A stretch of DNA of 35,903 nucleotides from positions 1 to 35,903 of the forward strand of contig NZ_CADCWS010000019.1 in assembly GCF_902806475.1 (NCBI RefSeq), read 5' to 3'. Shown here one piece after another: positions 12,149 to 21,558 of this stretch (its first letter is position 1; the number at the start of each line of letters is the position of its first letter). Origin of the DNA: Candidatus Frankia nodulisporulans (GTDB taxonomy: Bacteria > Actinomycetota > Actinomycetes > Frankiales > Frankiaceae). The notes under the pieces were generated by a model that worked only from the letters and a program-made list of their open reading frames with translations, did not search any database and was not told the origin of the DNA. The position numbers and the translations under genes were made by a program.

Positions 12149-12316
12149 CTAGCCCTGGGACCTGGGCCGCTTGAAGTAGGCGACGAGCCCCTCGGGGTTG
12201 GTGGGAGCGGGAATCACCTGGACCAGCTCCCAGCCGTCCTCACCGAACGTGTCGAGGATCTGCTTGGTGTTGTGGATCAACAACGGGGCTGTGAAGTACT
12301 CCCACTTCGTCTGCAT
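12149..12316 (-). CDS. Small DUF4177-like protein
   Basis: 55 residues. It contains KWEYFTAPLL, then ILDTFGEDGWELVQVIP and a C-terminal YFKRP, the pattern of DUF4177 proteins, which are short and cytosolic with unknown function. It matches the small gene Rv3678A located here in Mycobacterium. The ATG at 12316 is chosen because the sequence upstream in the frame is Arg/Ser/Pro-rich and lies in the divergent promoter region before the ArsA-like gene. It is the first gene of the leftward operon with RidA and the metallo-beta-lactamase. Confidence 0.8.
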   Translation of the reverse strand: MQTKWEYFTAPLLIHNTKQILDTFGEDGWELVQVIPAPTNPEGLVAYFKRPRSQG

Positions 12317-12413
12317 GCCACCGGACCCTAGAGCATCCGCCATCCGGCTCTCGGCTGGCTCGGCCCACGCGTACGGACGGTCACACCGGCATGGGTGATA
12401 CGGCCCGGCTGGC

Positions 12414-13499
12414 GTGGCGGTGGTCGTCGGCCCGGGTACGGTCGAGCGTGTGAGCGGCAGGCGTGGCGCGGGCGACGACGACCCAGGCGACGAGGTGTTC
12501 GTGGACGACGAGGGCGGTCCGTGGGAGCGCCGGCTGCACATCGTCACCGGCAAGGGCGGGACGGGCAAGACGACGGTCGCCGGCGCGCTCGCCGTCGCCC
12601 TGGCCACCGGCGGGCGGCGGGTCCTGCTCACCGAGGTGGAGGGCCGCCAGCAGATCGCGCAGCTGTTCGACACCCCACCGTTGCCGTACAAGGAACGCAA
12701 GGTGGCCAGCGCCCCCGGCGGCGGCGAGGTGTTCGCCCTCGCGATCGACGCGGACGAGGCGCTGCTGGAGTACCTGGAGATGTTCTACAACCTGCGCAGC
12801 GCCGGACGGGTGCTCGGCCGGCTCGGCGCGGTCGACTTCGCCACCACGGTCGCCCCCGGCGTGCGCGACGTCCTGCTCACCGGCAAGGTCAAGGAGGCGG
12901 TGAACCGCCCCGACGGCACCCGTCCCGGTGGGTTGGCCTACGACGCGGTCGTGCTCGACGCCCCGCCGACCGGCCGGATCGCCCGGTTCCTCGGGGTCAC
13001 CGCGGAGGTCGCGGGCCTGGCCAAGGTGGGGCCGATCCGCGCCCAGGCGGACAGTGTGATGGCGGTGCTGCGGCCCGACCGGGCGGCCGTGCACCTGGTG
13101 ACCCTGCTCGAGGAGATGCCCGTCCAGGAGACCGTGGATGGCGTCACCGAACTCACCGCGGCCGGGCTGCCGATCGGCGGGATCATCATCAACATGGCGC
13201 GTTCGCCGTTGTTGAAGGCCCGGGAGTCCCGGCAGGCCCGCCGCGGCGAACTCGACCGGGAGGAGATCGTGGCCGCCGTCAAGGAAGCCGGCCTGGAACC
13301 GACCCGCGAGCTGGTCGAGTCGCTGGTCTGGGAGACCACCCAGCATGCCGACCGGGTGGCGCTGGAGGCGGCCCAACGGGCGGAGATCCTCGCGCTCGGT
13401 CGCCCCGTGTACGAGATGCCCCTGGAGGCGGACGGGGTCGACCTCGGCACCGTCTACCGGTTCGCCGAGCTCCTGCGCGCCCAGCAGATGGTGGGCTGA
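12414..13499 (+). CDS. ArsA/GET3-like ATPase, first of a pair
   Basis: 361 residues (348 if the GTG at 12450 is used). The deviant Walker [10 protein letters not shown] is at 46-54, followed by [15 protein letters not shown] and a switch region [18 protein letters not shown]. It belongs to the SIMIBI class with ArsA, Get3 and MinD. Its role in actinobacteria is not settled; the pair Rv3679/Rv3680 is reported to form a complex, and arsenite pumping is unlikely because there is no arsB nearby. It is divergent from DUF4177 and followed 4 bases later by its paralogue, so the two are surely co-expressed. Confidence 0.85.
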   Translation: MAVVVGPGTVERVSGRRGAGDDDPGDEVFVDDEGGPWERRLHIVTGKGGTGKTTVAGALAVALATGGRRVLLTEVEGRQQIAQLFDTPPLPYKERKVASAPGGGEVFALAIDADEALLEYLEMFYNLRSAGRVLGRLGAVDFATTVAPGVRDVLLTGKVKEAVNRPDGTRPGGLAYDAVVLDAPPTGRIARFLGVTAEVAGLAKVGPIRAQADSVMAVLRPDRAAVHLVTLLEEMPVQETVDGVTELTAAGLPIGGIIINMARSPLLKARESRQARRGELDREEIVAAVKEAGLEPTRELVESLVWETTQHADRVALEAAQRAEILALGRPVYEMPLEADGVDLGTVYRFAELLRAQQMVG

Positions 13500-13503
13500 G
13501 CCG

Positions 13504-14904
13504 GTGACCGACAACGCGGGATCGTCCGCGGCGGAGCAACCGCAGCCCCGTCGCCCCAGCCGTCCACGAACCGCCAAACCCGGCCCCGCCACCGCCAAGC
13601 CCGGCCCCGCGGCCAAGCCCAGCGCGGCCAAGCCCAGCGCAGCCAAGCCCAGCGCAGCCAAGCCCACCGCAGCCAAGCCCACCGCAGCCAAGCCCACCGC
13701 GGCAAGGACCGCCACGGAGGCGACGGAGACCGAGCCGGCGCTCACCGAGCGGGCGCGACGAATCCGTCCACAACCGGTCGGGGTGCCGCTGTTCGAGGTG
13801 GACGAGATGCTCGACACCGAGCGGATCGTCGTGTGCTGCGGCTCCGGCGGGGTGGGCAAGACCACCACGGCGGCGGCGCTCGCGTTGCGGGCGGCCGAAC
13901 GTGGGCGCAGCGTGGTCGTGCTCACCATCGACCCGGCCCGCCGCCTGGCCCAGTCGCTCGGCCTCACCACGCTGGACAACACCCCGCGGGAGGTCGCCGG
14001 CATCGACGAGTCCGCCGGTGGGCGGCTCGACGCGATGATGCTGGACATGAAACGGACGTTCGACGAGATCGTCCTGGCGCACAGTTCGCCCGAGCGGGCC
14101 CAGGCCCTGCTCGACAACCCCTTCTACCAGACGTTGTCGTCCTCCTTCGCCGGAACGCAGGAGTACATGGCGATGGAGAAACTCGGCCAGCTCGACGCGA
14201 GCGACGAGTGGGATCTGATCGTCGTCGACACCCCGCCGACCCGGTCGGCGCTGGACTTCCTGGACGCGCCGACCCGGCTCGGCACGTTCCTCGACGGCCG
14301 TCTGCTACGCGTTCTGCTGGCCCCGGCGAAGGCCGGCGGCCGCGCGTACGCGAAGGTGCTCGGCGCGGGTATCGGGATGTTCACCCGGGTGCTGACGAAG
14401 GTGCTCGGCGCGCAGCTGCTCACCGATCTGAGCGTGTTCGTCACCGCGCTCGAGACGATGTTCGGCGGTTTCCGCGCCCGGGCCGACCAGACCTACCGTC
14501 TGCTCGGCGAACAGGGCACGTCGTTCGTGGTGGTCGCCGCGCCCGAGGCGGCGGCGCTGCGGGAGGCGTCCTACTTCGTCGACCGGCTCGACGCCGACGG
14601 TATGCCGCTGGCCGGGCTGGTGGTCAACCGGACACATCACAGCGATGCCGGGACGCTCACCGCCGAACGCAGCCTCGCCGCCGCCGAGAACCTCGACGAA
14701 CACGGGGAGCATCCGTTGGCGGCCGCGGTCCTGCGCATCCATGCGGAGCGGGCGCGGCTGGCCGACCGGGAGGCGCGGCTACGGGAGCGGTTCACCAGCG
14801 CTCATCCGGACACCCCGCTGGTCGAGGTGGAGGCGCTGGCGGAGGACGTGCACGATCTCGACGGCCTGCGGGAGATCGGCTGCGCTCTCGCGCGGGTGGA
14901 GTAG
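13504..14904 (+). CDS. ArsA/GET3-like ATPase, second of a pair
   Basis: 466 residues. The first 75 are an Ala/Lys/Pro-rich tail made of [10 protein letters not shown] repeats. The ATPase core follows, with GSGGVGKTT at 113-121, [15 protein letters not shown] and [30 protein letters not shown] and the switch II sequence are typical of Get3/ArsA. GTG start 4 bases after the preceding stop; no better start exists in frame. Likely forms a heteromer with the upstream paralogue (inference from the mycobacterial pair). The basic tail could bind nucleic acid or acidic partners; it looks lineage-specific. Confidence 0.87.
   Translation: MTDNAGSSAAEQPQPRRPSRPRTAKPGPATAKPGPAAKPSAAKPSAAKPSAAKPTAAKPTAAKPTAARTATEATETEPALTERARRIRPQPVGVPLFEVDEMLDTERIVVCCGSGGVGKTTTAAALALRAAERGRSVVVLTIDPARRLAQSLGLTTLDNTPREVAGIDESAGGRLDAMMLDMKRTFDEIVLAHSSPERAQALLDNPFYQTLSSSFAGTQEYMAMEKLGQLDASDEWDLIVVDTPPTRSALDFLDAPTRLGTFLDGRLLRVLLAPAKAGGRAYAKVLGAGIGMFTRVLTKVLGAQLLTDLSVFVTALETMFGGFRARADQTYRLLGEQGTSFVVVAAPEAAALREASYFVDRLDADGMPLAGLVVNRTHHSDAGTLTAERSLAAAENLDEHGEHPLAAAVLRIHAERARLADREARLRERFTSAHPDTPLVEVEALAEDVHDLDGLREIGCALARVE
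13612..13701 (+). repeat. Six tandem 15-bp repeats encoding AKP(S/T)A
   Basis: Six consecutive 15-bp units of the form gccaagccc(agc/acc)gc(g/a), in frame and each encoding Ala-Lys-Pro-Ser/Thr-Ala. Looser AKPGP copies precede them. They resemble histone-H1-like tails. In-frame expansion or loss would change tail length without a frameshift. Confidence 0.9.
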
Positions 14905-15007
14905 CGCGGTAGCGCGGTAACGGCGGTGCTGGTCCGGGCCGGGACGTCGTTGTCCTCGGACGGAACCGGGAAGCGGATGGCGTTGGGCCAGGCGGAGCGA
15001 CCCGAAG

Positions 15008-15361
15008 CTACCCGGCGGAGGCTGACCGGTGGTCGGCCTGGGCGTCCGCAAGCAGCTTGCGCCAGGACGTGACGTCCGGACGGCGACGAAGCAGCGCGCG
15101 GCGCTCTCGTTCGGTCATACCGCCCCAGACACCGAACTCGACGTGGTTGTCGAGGGCGTCGGCGAGGCACTCGGTGCGGACGGCGCAGCCGAAGCACCGG
15201 GTCTTCACCCGGTTCTGGGCGGCGCCCTGGACGAACAGCTCATCCGGGTCGAGGTCGCGACAGGCGGCGTGCGCCGTCCAGTCGCCGTCGACGGTGGAGC
15301 CCACCAGGGGGTTCGGGTTGGCACGAAGGGGACTGACGGCGGGGGCCAGGCTTCTGGTCAT
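15008..15361 (-). CDS. whiB4: WhiB-family iron-sulfur regulator (WhiB4-like)
   Basis: 117 residues from the ATG at 15361, almost the length of M. tuberculosis WhiB4. The four cluster ligands are Cys34, Cys56, Cys59 and Cys65 (C-X21-C-X2-C-X5-C). The GVWGG turn is at 77-81, followed by a basic C-terminal helix (ERERRALLRRR). WhiB4 holds a [4Fe-4S] cluster and acts as a redox-sensing DNA-binding regulator; that role here is inferred from position between the ArsA pair and ponA2. GGTGGC lies upstream of the ATG. The frame stays open to 15469, but that extension looks non-coding. It converges with the ArsA gene about 100 bases away. Confidence 0.9.
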   Translation of the reverse strand: MTRSLAPAVSPLRANPNPLVGSTVDGDWTAHAACRDLDPDELFVQGAAQNRVKTRCFGCAVRTECLADALDNHVEFGVWGGMTERERRALLRRRPDVTSWRKLLADAQADHRSASAG

Positions 15362-15914
15362 GCCACCTGCCTTTCTTCTCGAGGCCGGGTCAGGGGTCCC
15401 GTGCGGGTGGTGACGTGGCGTTGACCCGAAACCGTACGGAGTGGCGTGGCCACGGCCCAGACCCCACACGGATGGTTGTCCAAATGACTAGTCCGGGCCA
15501 TTGATCCGGATCGCTACAGTAGTGCGTTCTGTGGCAGCCAGATGTCCGTTGCGTGACAGACCGATGCCGGCACCGCGCGGAGGGTGCGTTCGCCATCCGG
15601 TCCTGCCTGGCCGGAAACACGACTCGGCCCACGCGCCCGCCTCGGGCTGATCATCCGGGGGGAACCCCGTCGGACGGCCCACCGGATCTGGTTGATGTGG
15701 ATGTCGTCACTCTGGTCCCGGGCGCGCCTTGGTGGCCCCGGCGAGCCCCGACTGTCAGGAGTGCGCCTGCCCAGGTCAGGGCGATTTGGGCAGCTCCACC
15801 GGGATGCTCCTCCATAGTTGTACCGGTCTGTGGGTACCCGTCGGGCGTTGTTGATCAGATGTTGGCCCGTATGCTGCGACTGGTGTCCCGGTCTGGCTGG
15901 ACGGAGGTCCGCCG
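15362..15914. other. Divergent promoter region between whiB4 and ponA2
   Basis: 553 bases without a convincing gene. GATCCGGATC at 15503-15512 is a perfect palindrome in a relatively AT-rich patch (15480-15540) and could be a regulator site. Open frames here on both strands are GC-bias artefacts. GGAGG at 15903-15907 is the ponA2 ribosome site. Confidence 0.5.
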
Positions 15915-18503
15915 ATGAGCACGCCCCCCGGGCCCCCGGCGCCCGACGGGCCCGCACGGCGGCTTTACCGTCCCGGTTTCGGGGCCGACGGCCCGCTGGC
16001 CGGGCGTCGTCGTCCGGTGTTCTGGGCCCGCCGCCTGTCCGGCGTGGGTCTGCTGAGCGTGCTCTGCGGCGTCCTCGTCGGCATGCTGGCGCTGCCCGTG
16101 GTCGGCGCGGTCGGACTGACCGCCAAGCACAGCGCCGACGACTTCCTCGACCTGCCGGAGAACCTGGTGGTGCCGCCGCTGGCGCAGGCCTCCCGCATCC
16201 TGGACGCCCGCGGCAACCTGGTCGCCGTGCTCTCCGGCGAGCAGGACCGTGAGGTCGTCTCGCTCGGCCGGGTGCCCCAGGTGATGCGCCGGGCCATCGT
16301 CGACATCGAGGACTCGCGCTTCTACGAACACGACGGGCTCGACTACAAGGGCCTGGCCCGCGCCTACCTGACCAACCGGGAGAACGGCTCGGTGACCCAG
16401 GGCGGGTCCACCCTGACCCAGCAGTACGTCAAGAACGTCCTGCTGATGTCGGCCACCACCGACGCGCAGCGCCGCGCCGCCACCGAGCAGACGGTGCACC
16501 GCAAGCTGCGGGAGGCCCGCTACGCGCTCTACCTGGAAGCGCACCTGAGCAAGGACGAGATCCTCGAGCGCTACCTCAACATCGCCTATTTCGGGGACGG
16601 CGCCTACGGTATCGAGGTGGCCGCGCGGCACTACTTCAACGTGGACGTCGAGAAGCTCACCCTGGCCCAGGCGGCGCTGCTCGCCGGCCTGGTGAAGAAC
16701 CCGACCGCCTACAATCCGGTGCTGCATCCGCAGGCCGCCGTGGCGCGGCGCAACATCGTTCTCGACCGGATGCGCGAGCTGCACCACATCAGCGACGCGG
16801 AGTTCCACGCGGCCCACGACAGCCCGCTGGTACTCGACCGTCCGGCCCGCTCGGCCGACCCGTGCGCCGACTCCGGCGCCCCGTTCTTCTGCGCCCTGGT
16901 GCGCCAGCAGCTGCTGAACGACCGGACCTTCGCCCCGACCGAGGAGGACGCCCGCAGGCTGCTGTTCGAGGGCGGCCTGACCATCACCACCACGCTGGAG
17001 CCGGTCGCCCAGCAGGCGGCGCAGTCAGCGGCGACCGAGGTCATCCCGGTCGGCAACCGGGTCGCGGCCGGCGTCGTGACGATGCAGCCCGGCACCGGCC
17101 AGGTGCTGGCCGTCGCCGAGAACCGGGAGTACGGCCCCACCGCCGACGGGCTGGTGTCGAGCCTTTCCACCGACTTCGTGCACACGAAAGAGGTCTATCC
17201 GGTCGACGAGGACTCGTTCAGTCCCGGATCGACCTTCAAGGTGTTCACCCTCATCTCCGCGCTCAAGGCCGGAATGCCCCTCTCGACGACGCTGCACGCG
17301 CCGATCTGCTACCAGTCGAAGGTGTTTCCGAACCCGCAGCCGAAGAACATGTACTGCAACGCCGACCCCAGCGAGGACGGCTTCTACTCGCTGACCACGG
17401 CGACGTGGAACTCGGTCAACACCTACTACATCCAGCTCGCCGAGAAGCTCGGCGTGCTGCGCACCGCGCAGATCGCCCGGGACATGGGCGTCACGTCGTG
17501 CCGTATCCGTCCGCATGGCAACAGTGATCCCGAGTGCAAGGGGGTCGACGGCATCAGCTCGGCCGACGGCTCGGCGATCCTCGGCTCCAACGAGATCAGC
17601 ACCCTCGACCTCGCGACCGCCTACTCCACCCTCGCCGCCCGTGGCCGCAAGTGCGCGCCGCGCACCGTCACCGCCATCAGCCAGCGGATCGGTGGCGCCG
17701 ACCGGCCGCTGCCGTTCAACGCCGGGGCACCCTGCGAGCAGGTCCTCGACCCGAAGATCGCCGACACGGTCAGCTCGGTGCTCGAAGGTGTCATCAGCCA
17801 CGGCACCGCCAGTGGCAACGCCCAGATCGGCCGGCCGGCCGCCGGCAAGACCGGTACCGCCGAGGGCTTCAGCACCGCCTCGTTCGCCGGCTACATCCCG
17901 CAGTTGGCCACCGCGGTCACCCTCGCCGACCCGCGTGGTCCGACCTCCCACCCACTGACCGGCGTGTTCGGCCGCAACGTGTTCGGCGGTGGCTACCCGG
18001 CCCAGATCTGGGCCCGCACGATGACCCGAACCATCGACGGTCTCGGTCTCCCGGTGGCGCCACTGCCGCCCGAGGACGGCACCCAGCCGCAGGTACCCAC
18101 CAAGCCGGTGCCCAACGTCGTCGGCCAACCGCAGGCGGCGGCCGAACAGATCCTCGTCCAGCAGGGCTTCCACGTGTCCGCGCAACCCGTCGTCTGGCCT
18201 GGCCAGCCGGGAATCGTGGTGGCCACGACGCCGCCGGCCGGCAGCGTCGTGGCCCTGAACACCGAGATCCGCCTGGCCATCTCCGGCGGCCTGACCGGCG
18301 CCCCCGTCCTGCCCGGCGGCTCCCCGCCCGGCGGCATCGGACTCGGCGGCGGTCAGCCGGCCGCGGTCACCCCGGCGGCCGGGGACAACGGCCTGGCCGC
18401 CATCCTGGCGCAGCTGTTCCCCCGGACCCCGCTCGGGGCCCGCACCTTCGCCAACACCGCCGAACCGGCGCTGAGCCCCGAGCGGCGAGCCCGCCGCCCC
18501 TGA
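15915..18503 (+). CDS. ponA2: Class A penicillin-binding protein with PASTA domain (PonA2-like)
   Basis: 862 residues. A cytoplasmic tail precedes one membrane segment (about 42-68). The glycosyltransferase 51 domain has catalytic Glu132 in IEDSRFYEHDG and the motifs GGSTLTQQYVKN and RYLNIAYFGDGAYGIE. The transpeptidase has Ser439 in the STFK motif, SVN, and KTGTAE starting at Lys645. A PASTA domain covers about 732-795, followed by a Gly/Pro-rich tail. It polymerises and crosslinks peptidoglycan outside the membrane. ATG start 7 bases after GGAGG. It lies next to whiB4 as in Mycobacterium. Confidence 0.95.
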   Translation: MSTPPGPPAPDGPARRLYRPGFGADGPLAGRRRPVFWARRLSGVGLLSVLCGVLVGMLALPVVGAVGLTAKHSADDFLDLPENLVVPPLAQASRILDARGNLVAVLSGEQDREVVSLGRVPQVMRRAIVDIEDSRFYEHDGLDYKGLARAYLTNRENGSVTQGGSTLTQQYVKNVLLMSATTDAQRRAATEQTVHRKLREARYALYLEAHLSKDEILERYLNIAYFGDGAYGIEVAARHYFNVDVEKLTLAQAALLAGLVKNPTAYNPVLHPQAAVARRNIVLDRMRELHHISDAEFHAAHDSPLVLDRPARSADPCADSGAPFFCALVRQQLLNDRTFAPTEEDARRLLFEGGLTITTTLEPVAQQAAQSAATEVIPVGNRVAAGVVTMQPGTGQVLAVAENREYGPTADGLVSSLSTDFVHTKEVYPVDEDSFSPGSTFKVFTLISALKAGMPLSTTLHAPICYQSKVFPNPQPKNMYCNADPSEDGFYSLTTATWNSVNTYYIQLAEKLGVLRTAQIARDMGVTSCRIRPHGNSDPECKGVDGISSADGSAILGSNEISTLDLATAYSTLAARGRKCAPRTVTAISQRIGGADRPLPFNAGAPCEQVLDPKIADTVSSVLEGVISHGTASGNAQIGRPAAGKTGTAEGFSTASFAGYIPQLATAVTLADPRGPTSHPLTGVFGRNVFGGGYPAQIWARTMTRTIDGLGLPVAPLPPEDGTQPQVPTKPVPNVVGQPQAAAEQILVQQGFHVSAQPVVWPGQPGIVVATTPPAGSVVALNTEIRLAISGGLTGAPVLPGGSPPGGIGLGGGQPAAVTPAAGDNGLAAILAQLFPRTPLGARTFANTAEPALSPERRARRP

Positions 18504-18533
18504 TCGCGGCGGGCCCCGGCCGGCCAGGGGAGA

Positions 18534-19082
18534 TCAGGTGTTGGCGAGGCGGGCCTTCACCAGCGCGGCGACCCGGCCGCCCGCGGCCCGGCCGTCGACG
18601 GCGGTCTGCACCGCCTTCATGACGGGGCCGATGGCCCGCGGCCCGCTCAGGCCCAGCTCGCCGAGGACCCGGTCGATGATCGCGGTCAGTTCGTCGTCGC
18701 CGAGCTCCTGGGGCAGGTAGGCGGCGAGCACCTCACCCTCGGCGCGTTCCCGTTCGGCGGCCTCGCCGCGCCCGGCGGCGGCGAAGGCATCGGCGGCCTC
18801 GCGGCGCTTCTTCACCTCGCGGGTCAGTACCCGCAGGACCTCCGCGTCGTCGAGGGCGCGGGCCGTGTCGCCGGCGACCTCGACCTCCTTCACGGCGGTG
18901 AGGGTGAGGCGCAGGGTGGCCGTCCGCAGTGCGTCGCGGGACTTCATCGCGGACGTCAGATCGCCACGCAGCCGCTGCTGCAGCGATCCCGGTTCGGTGC
19001 GCTGGCCTGGCTCCGGGGGGGGGTACTCATAGTGCGCCCAGCCTATGGGGCGCACCGGTGGCCTGGTCAGCTCCGACCACAC
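18534..19082 (-). CDS. GatB/YqeY-domain protein, start unclear or frameshifted
   Basis: The core (LQQRLRGDLTSAMKSRDALR to the C-terminus, about 150 residues) is a complete YqeY protein, resembling the tail domain of the amidotransferase subunit GatB. Its role is unknown, perhaps tRNA-related. The start is a problem. An ATG at 19030 is one base out of frame because of a run of nine C on the coding strand (19015-19023). With ten C the protein would begin MSTPPPEPGQRTEPGSLQQ, which looks natural. As the sequence stands, the nearest in-frame start is the GTG at 19082, used here; the frame stays open to 19313. No equivalent lies at this point in Mycobacterium. Confidence 0.7.
   Translation of the reverse strand: MWSELTRPPVRPIGWAHYEYPPPEPGQRTEPGSLQQRLRGDLTSAMKSRDALRTATLRLTLTAVKEVEVAGDTARALDDAEVLRVLTREVKKRREAADAFAAAGRGEAAERERAEGEVLAAYLPQELGDDELTAIIDRVLGELGLSGPRAIGPVMKAVQTAVDGRAAGGRVAALVKARLANT
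19015..19023 (-). repeat. Nine-base poly-C (coding strand) tract
   Basis: Nine consecutive G on the plus strand, immediately after ATGAGTA on the coding strand of the YqeY gene. Homopolymers of this length are prone to slippage in cells and to miscounting in sequencing. Confidence 0.9.
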
Positions 19083-19266
19083 GACGACGACGGCGGTCTC
19101 GGATCGGCGACCTCGGCGAGGCCCACCGGCCGCCGCGGCGAGCGGGATGAGACGGTGGAACGCCGCCGGCCACCCCCGGGCATAGCCCGAAGGTGCCAGG
19201 CGGGCATGGATCCGCGCGATGGCGGGGGTCCCCGAATGTGTGCTCCCCCGGGAAGGTCTGGTCTGG

Positions 19267-20178
19267 ATGCGTGGTGTGCCGATGGGCGTGGGAGTGGGCG
19301 TGACCGCGGGCATGGGCGTGGGCGTGCTGGCCTACGGTGCGCTGGTCGAGCGCACGGCGTACACGCTGCGTCGGGTGTCGGTTCCGGTGCTGGCGCCGGG
19401 CGCGCCCGCGCTGCGGGTGCTGCACCTGTCGGATCTGCGGGTCACGGTCGGTCAGCGCGGCAAGCTGGCGTGGCTGGGCGATCTCGCCCGGCTCGTCCCC
19501 GATCTGGTCGTGCTGACCGGGAACCTGGTGGGCGCGGACGAGGCCTGTGATCCGCTGCTGGCCGCGTTGGAACCGTTGTTCTCCTTCTCGGGCTGCTTCG
19601 TGCCCGGGACCCACGACCACCGTGCGCCCACACCGGGTGGCCCGCGCGGCCGCCCGGGCGGTGGCACCCCGGCCGAGCCGCGGGGCCGCGGGCTGGACTG
19701 GCCGACGCTGGCCGCGAAGCTCGTCACGGCCAGCGGATGGCGGGATCTGACCAACACCCGGGCGGTAGCCGATGTCGGCGGGCTGCGGCTGGACCTGCGC
19801 GGTGTGGACGACGCCGGACTGCGCCGCGATCGCCTGGACGCGGTGGCGGGCCCACCCCGGGCGGGCACCGACCTGGCGATCGGGCTGTCGCACACCCCGC
19901 GGCCGCGGGTCCTCGACGCGTTCGCGGCCGATGGTGTGCGGCTCGTGCTGTCCGGCCACACTCTTGGGGGGCAGATCCGCCTGCCGGGGATCGGTGCCCC
20001 GATGGCCAGCGCCGGCCTGGCGCGGTCCCGGGTCCGGGGGCTGTCCCGGCAGGTCAGCGGTGGCATCGAGAGCTGGCTGCATGTCTCGCCGGGCCTGGGG
20101 ACCTCGCCGTTCGCGCCGATCCGCCTGGGCTGTCGGCCGGAGGCGACGCTGCTGGGGCTGGTTCCGCGGGCGATCTGA
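19267..20178 (+). CDS. Metallophosphoesterase-fold membrane-anchored protein, active site lost
   Basis: 303 residues from the ATG at 19267 (GGGAAGG 10 bases upstream). A Gly/Val-rich hydrophobic segment at 6-27 should anchor it. The calcineurin-like fold is recognisable throughout and it sits in the Rv3683 position. Key metal ligands are altered. The motif is HLSDLR instead of DxH (Arg58 for His). LTGN has Asn86 for Asp, GTHD has Thr115 for Asn, and GHTLGGQ has Leu233 for His. Asp56, His209 and His231 remain. Four of seven ligands are gone, so two-metal phosphoesterase activity is very unlikely; a binding or structural role, or decay, is inferred. The frame is intact. Confidence 0.85.
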   Translation: MRGVPMGVGVGVTAGMGVGVLAYGALVERTAYTLRRVSVPVLAPGAPALRVLHLSDLRVTVGQRGKLAWLGDLARLVPDLVVLTGNLVGADEACDPLLAALEPLFSFSGCFVPGTHDHRAPTPGGPRGRPGGGTPAEPRGRGLDWPTLAAKLVTASGWRDLTNTRAVADVGGLRLDLRGVDDAGLRRDRLDAVAGPPRAGTDLAIGLSHTPRPRVLDAFAADGVRLVLSGHTLGGQIRLPGIGAPMASAGLARSRVRGLSRQVSGGIESWLHVSPGLGTSPFAPIRLGCRPEATLLGLVPRAI

Positions 20179-20222
20179 CGAATCGGGACGGCCCGACCCG
20201 TCGCGAGCCCCGTCGCGTCGGG

Positions 20223-20228
20223 TATGCT
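20223..20228 (+). promoter_or_regulatory. Possible -10 box of tRNA-Pro
   Basis: TATGCT lies 12 bases before the tRNA 5' end, a reasonable distance for a short leader. No clear -35 is visible. Confidence 0.4.
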
Positions 20229-20240
20229 TCTGTTCGGTCG

Positions 20241-20314
<74 letters not shown>

Positions 20315-20320
20315 CCCAGG

Positions 20321-20357
20321 TCAGGGGCATGATCCGAAACAGGGATCATGCCCCTGA
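20321..20357. terminator. Perfect 15-bp hairpin between tRNA-Pro and int
   Basis: TCAGGGGCATGATCC (20321-20335) and GGATCATGCCCCTGA (20343-20357) are exact reverse complements with a 7-base loop. Position, between the tRNA and the convergent integrase stop, suggests a two-way terminator. There is no U tract. It may also lie in or beside the attachment region. Confidence 0.7.
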
Positions 20358-20373
20358 GTGTCTAACTGGGTGA

Positions 20374-21558
20374 CTAAGGCCTCAAGGGCGCGGACGGAAA
20401 GATCCGATCCATGGCCGTTGTCCCTTGATCGATCACCGGCCGAATCTGCTTCCGGTAGACGGCTTCGGTGACGGCCGTCCCGCTGTGGCCAACCAGGCGC
20501 GAGATCTGCTCCAACGGCACACCGTCGTCCGAGAGCAGGGACACGAAGCTGTGCCGCAACTCCCGCGGCGTCCACTCCTTCGCCACGAGGCCAGCCTTGG
20601 CGGCTACCCGCCGGAAGGCCCGTCGGACGTTCGCAGCGTCCAGCGCCGTGCCGGCCGCCGAGGCGAAGACGAGTGAGACCGCCTCGTCCCGCTGCTTGCG
20701 GTGAAGGGTCAGTGCGTCCACGCACCGCTGCGGCAGCGCGAGCGTCCGCCGCGACTTCCTCGTCTTCGTGTCACCGTGCGTGCGCACTGATCGCCACACC
20801 ATGATGTGCGGCGGGATCGGCGGAGTGGCGTCCGGTTTCCCGTCGATGTCGACGTGATCCCAGGTGAGGGCACGCAGTTCCTCGGTGCGAGCGCCCAGCA
20901 GCAAGGACAGAACGATGTAGGCGTACATCGACGTCCCCTCGGCAGCGGTGAGCAAGGCTTCGGCCTGGTCGAGCGTGAGCGCCTTGGATGGGCGTCCTGG
21001 CTGCCCCTTCGGGAGCCCCGCCAACAGCACGACGTTGCGCTTGACCTTGTCGCGAGCCTGAGCGCGGGAGACGGCGCGGCGCAAGATCGCCCGAATGTCT
21101 CGCAGCGTGCGCGTGCTCAGGCTTCGCGACTTCTCGGCGAGCCACCGGTCGACGTCGTCCGCCGAGAGTTCCCGGAGCTTCCTGGCACCGAGCGCCGGGA
21201 TCACGTGCTCGTTGGCGAGGATCGTCAAGGTGGTGATCGTGTTCGGGTCGCGGCCGATCAGTCCGAACTCGAGCCAGTCGGCCACGGCCTGCTTGACGGT
21301 GTAGTTGTGTGGCGCGATCGCAAAGCCGTCTTCGTGGTCTCGGAGGATCTCCTTCAGCTTGTCCTTCGCGGCCGTCTTCGTCCTGCCGCTGGCCTTCTTG
21401 ACGATCCGTCGCCCAGATGGGGTGTATCCGACGGTGACCGATGCGATCCACCGCTGACGCTGCTCATCCCAGTGCAGGCCGCCGTCGCCACGGCTCCGGC
21501 GCTTGGCCTTGTCGGCGGATCGGCCCTGAGGCTTCTCCCTCGGGCTGGCTTCGGTCAT
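20374..21558 (-). CDS. int: Tyrosine-type site-specific integrase
   Basis: 394 residues. An N-terminal AP2-like arm-binding part (HWDEQRQRWIASVTVGYTPSG) and a SAM-like core-binding domain (about 86-165) precede the catalytic domain. Catalytic residues: Arg224 (LGARTEELR), Arg335 (RELRHSF), His358 (GHSG) and Tyr368 (VYRKQ). The first His of the HxxR box is Arg332, a substitution I believe is common in actinobacterial AICE integrases. It recombines attP with the tRNA-Pro 3' end. ATGA overlap with the excisionase gene means the two are co-translated; the stop faces the tRNA. Confidence 0.95.
   Translation of the reverse strand: MTEASPREKPQGRSADKAKRRSRGDGGLHWDEQRQRWIASVTVGYTPSGRRIVKKASGRTKTAAKDKLKEILRDHEDGFAIAPHNYTVKQAVADWLEFGLIGRDPNTITTLTILANEHVIPALGARKLRELSADDVDRWLAEKSRSLSTRTLRDIRAILRRAVSRAQARDKVKRNVVLLAGLPKGQPGRPSKALTLDQAEALLTAAEGTSMYAYIVLSLLLGARTEELRALTWDHVDIDGKPDATPPIPPHIMVWRSVRTHGDTKTRKSRRTLALPQRCVDALTLHRKQRDEAVSLVFASAAGTALDAANVRRAFRRVAAKAGLVAKEWTPRELRHSFVSLLSDDGVPLEQISRLVGHSGTAVTEAVYRKQIRPVIDQGTTAMDRIFPSAPLRP

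Noticed and set aside
12381-14117. A 578-codon minus-strand open frame opposite the ArsA-like pair
   Set aside because: Its repetitive Gly-Leu-Ala stretch is only the complement of the AKPSA repeats.
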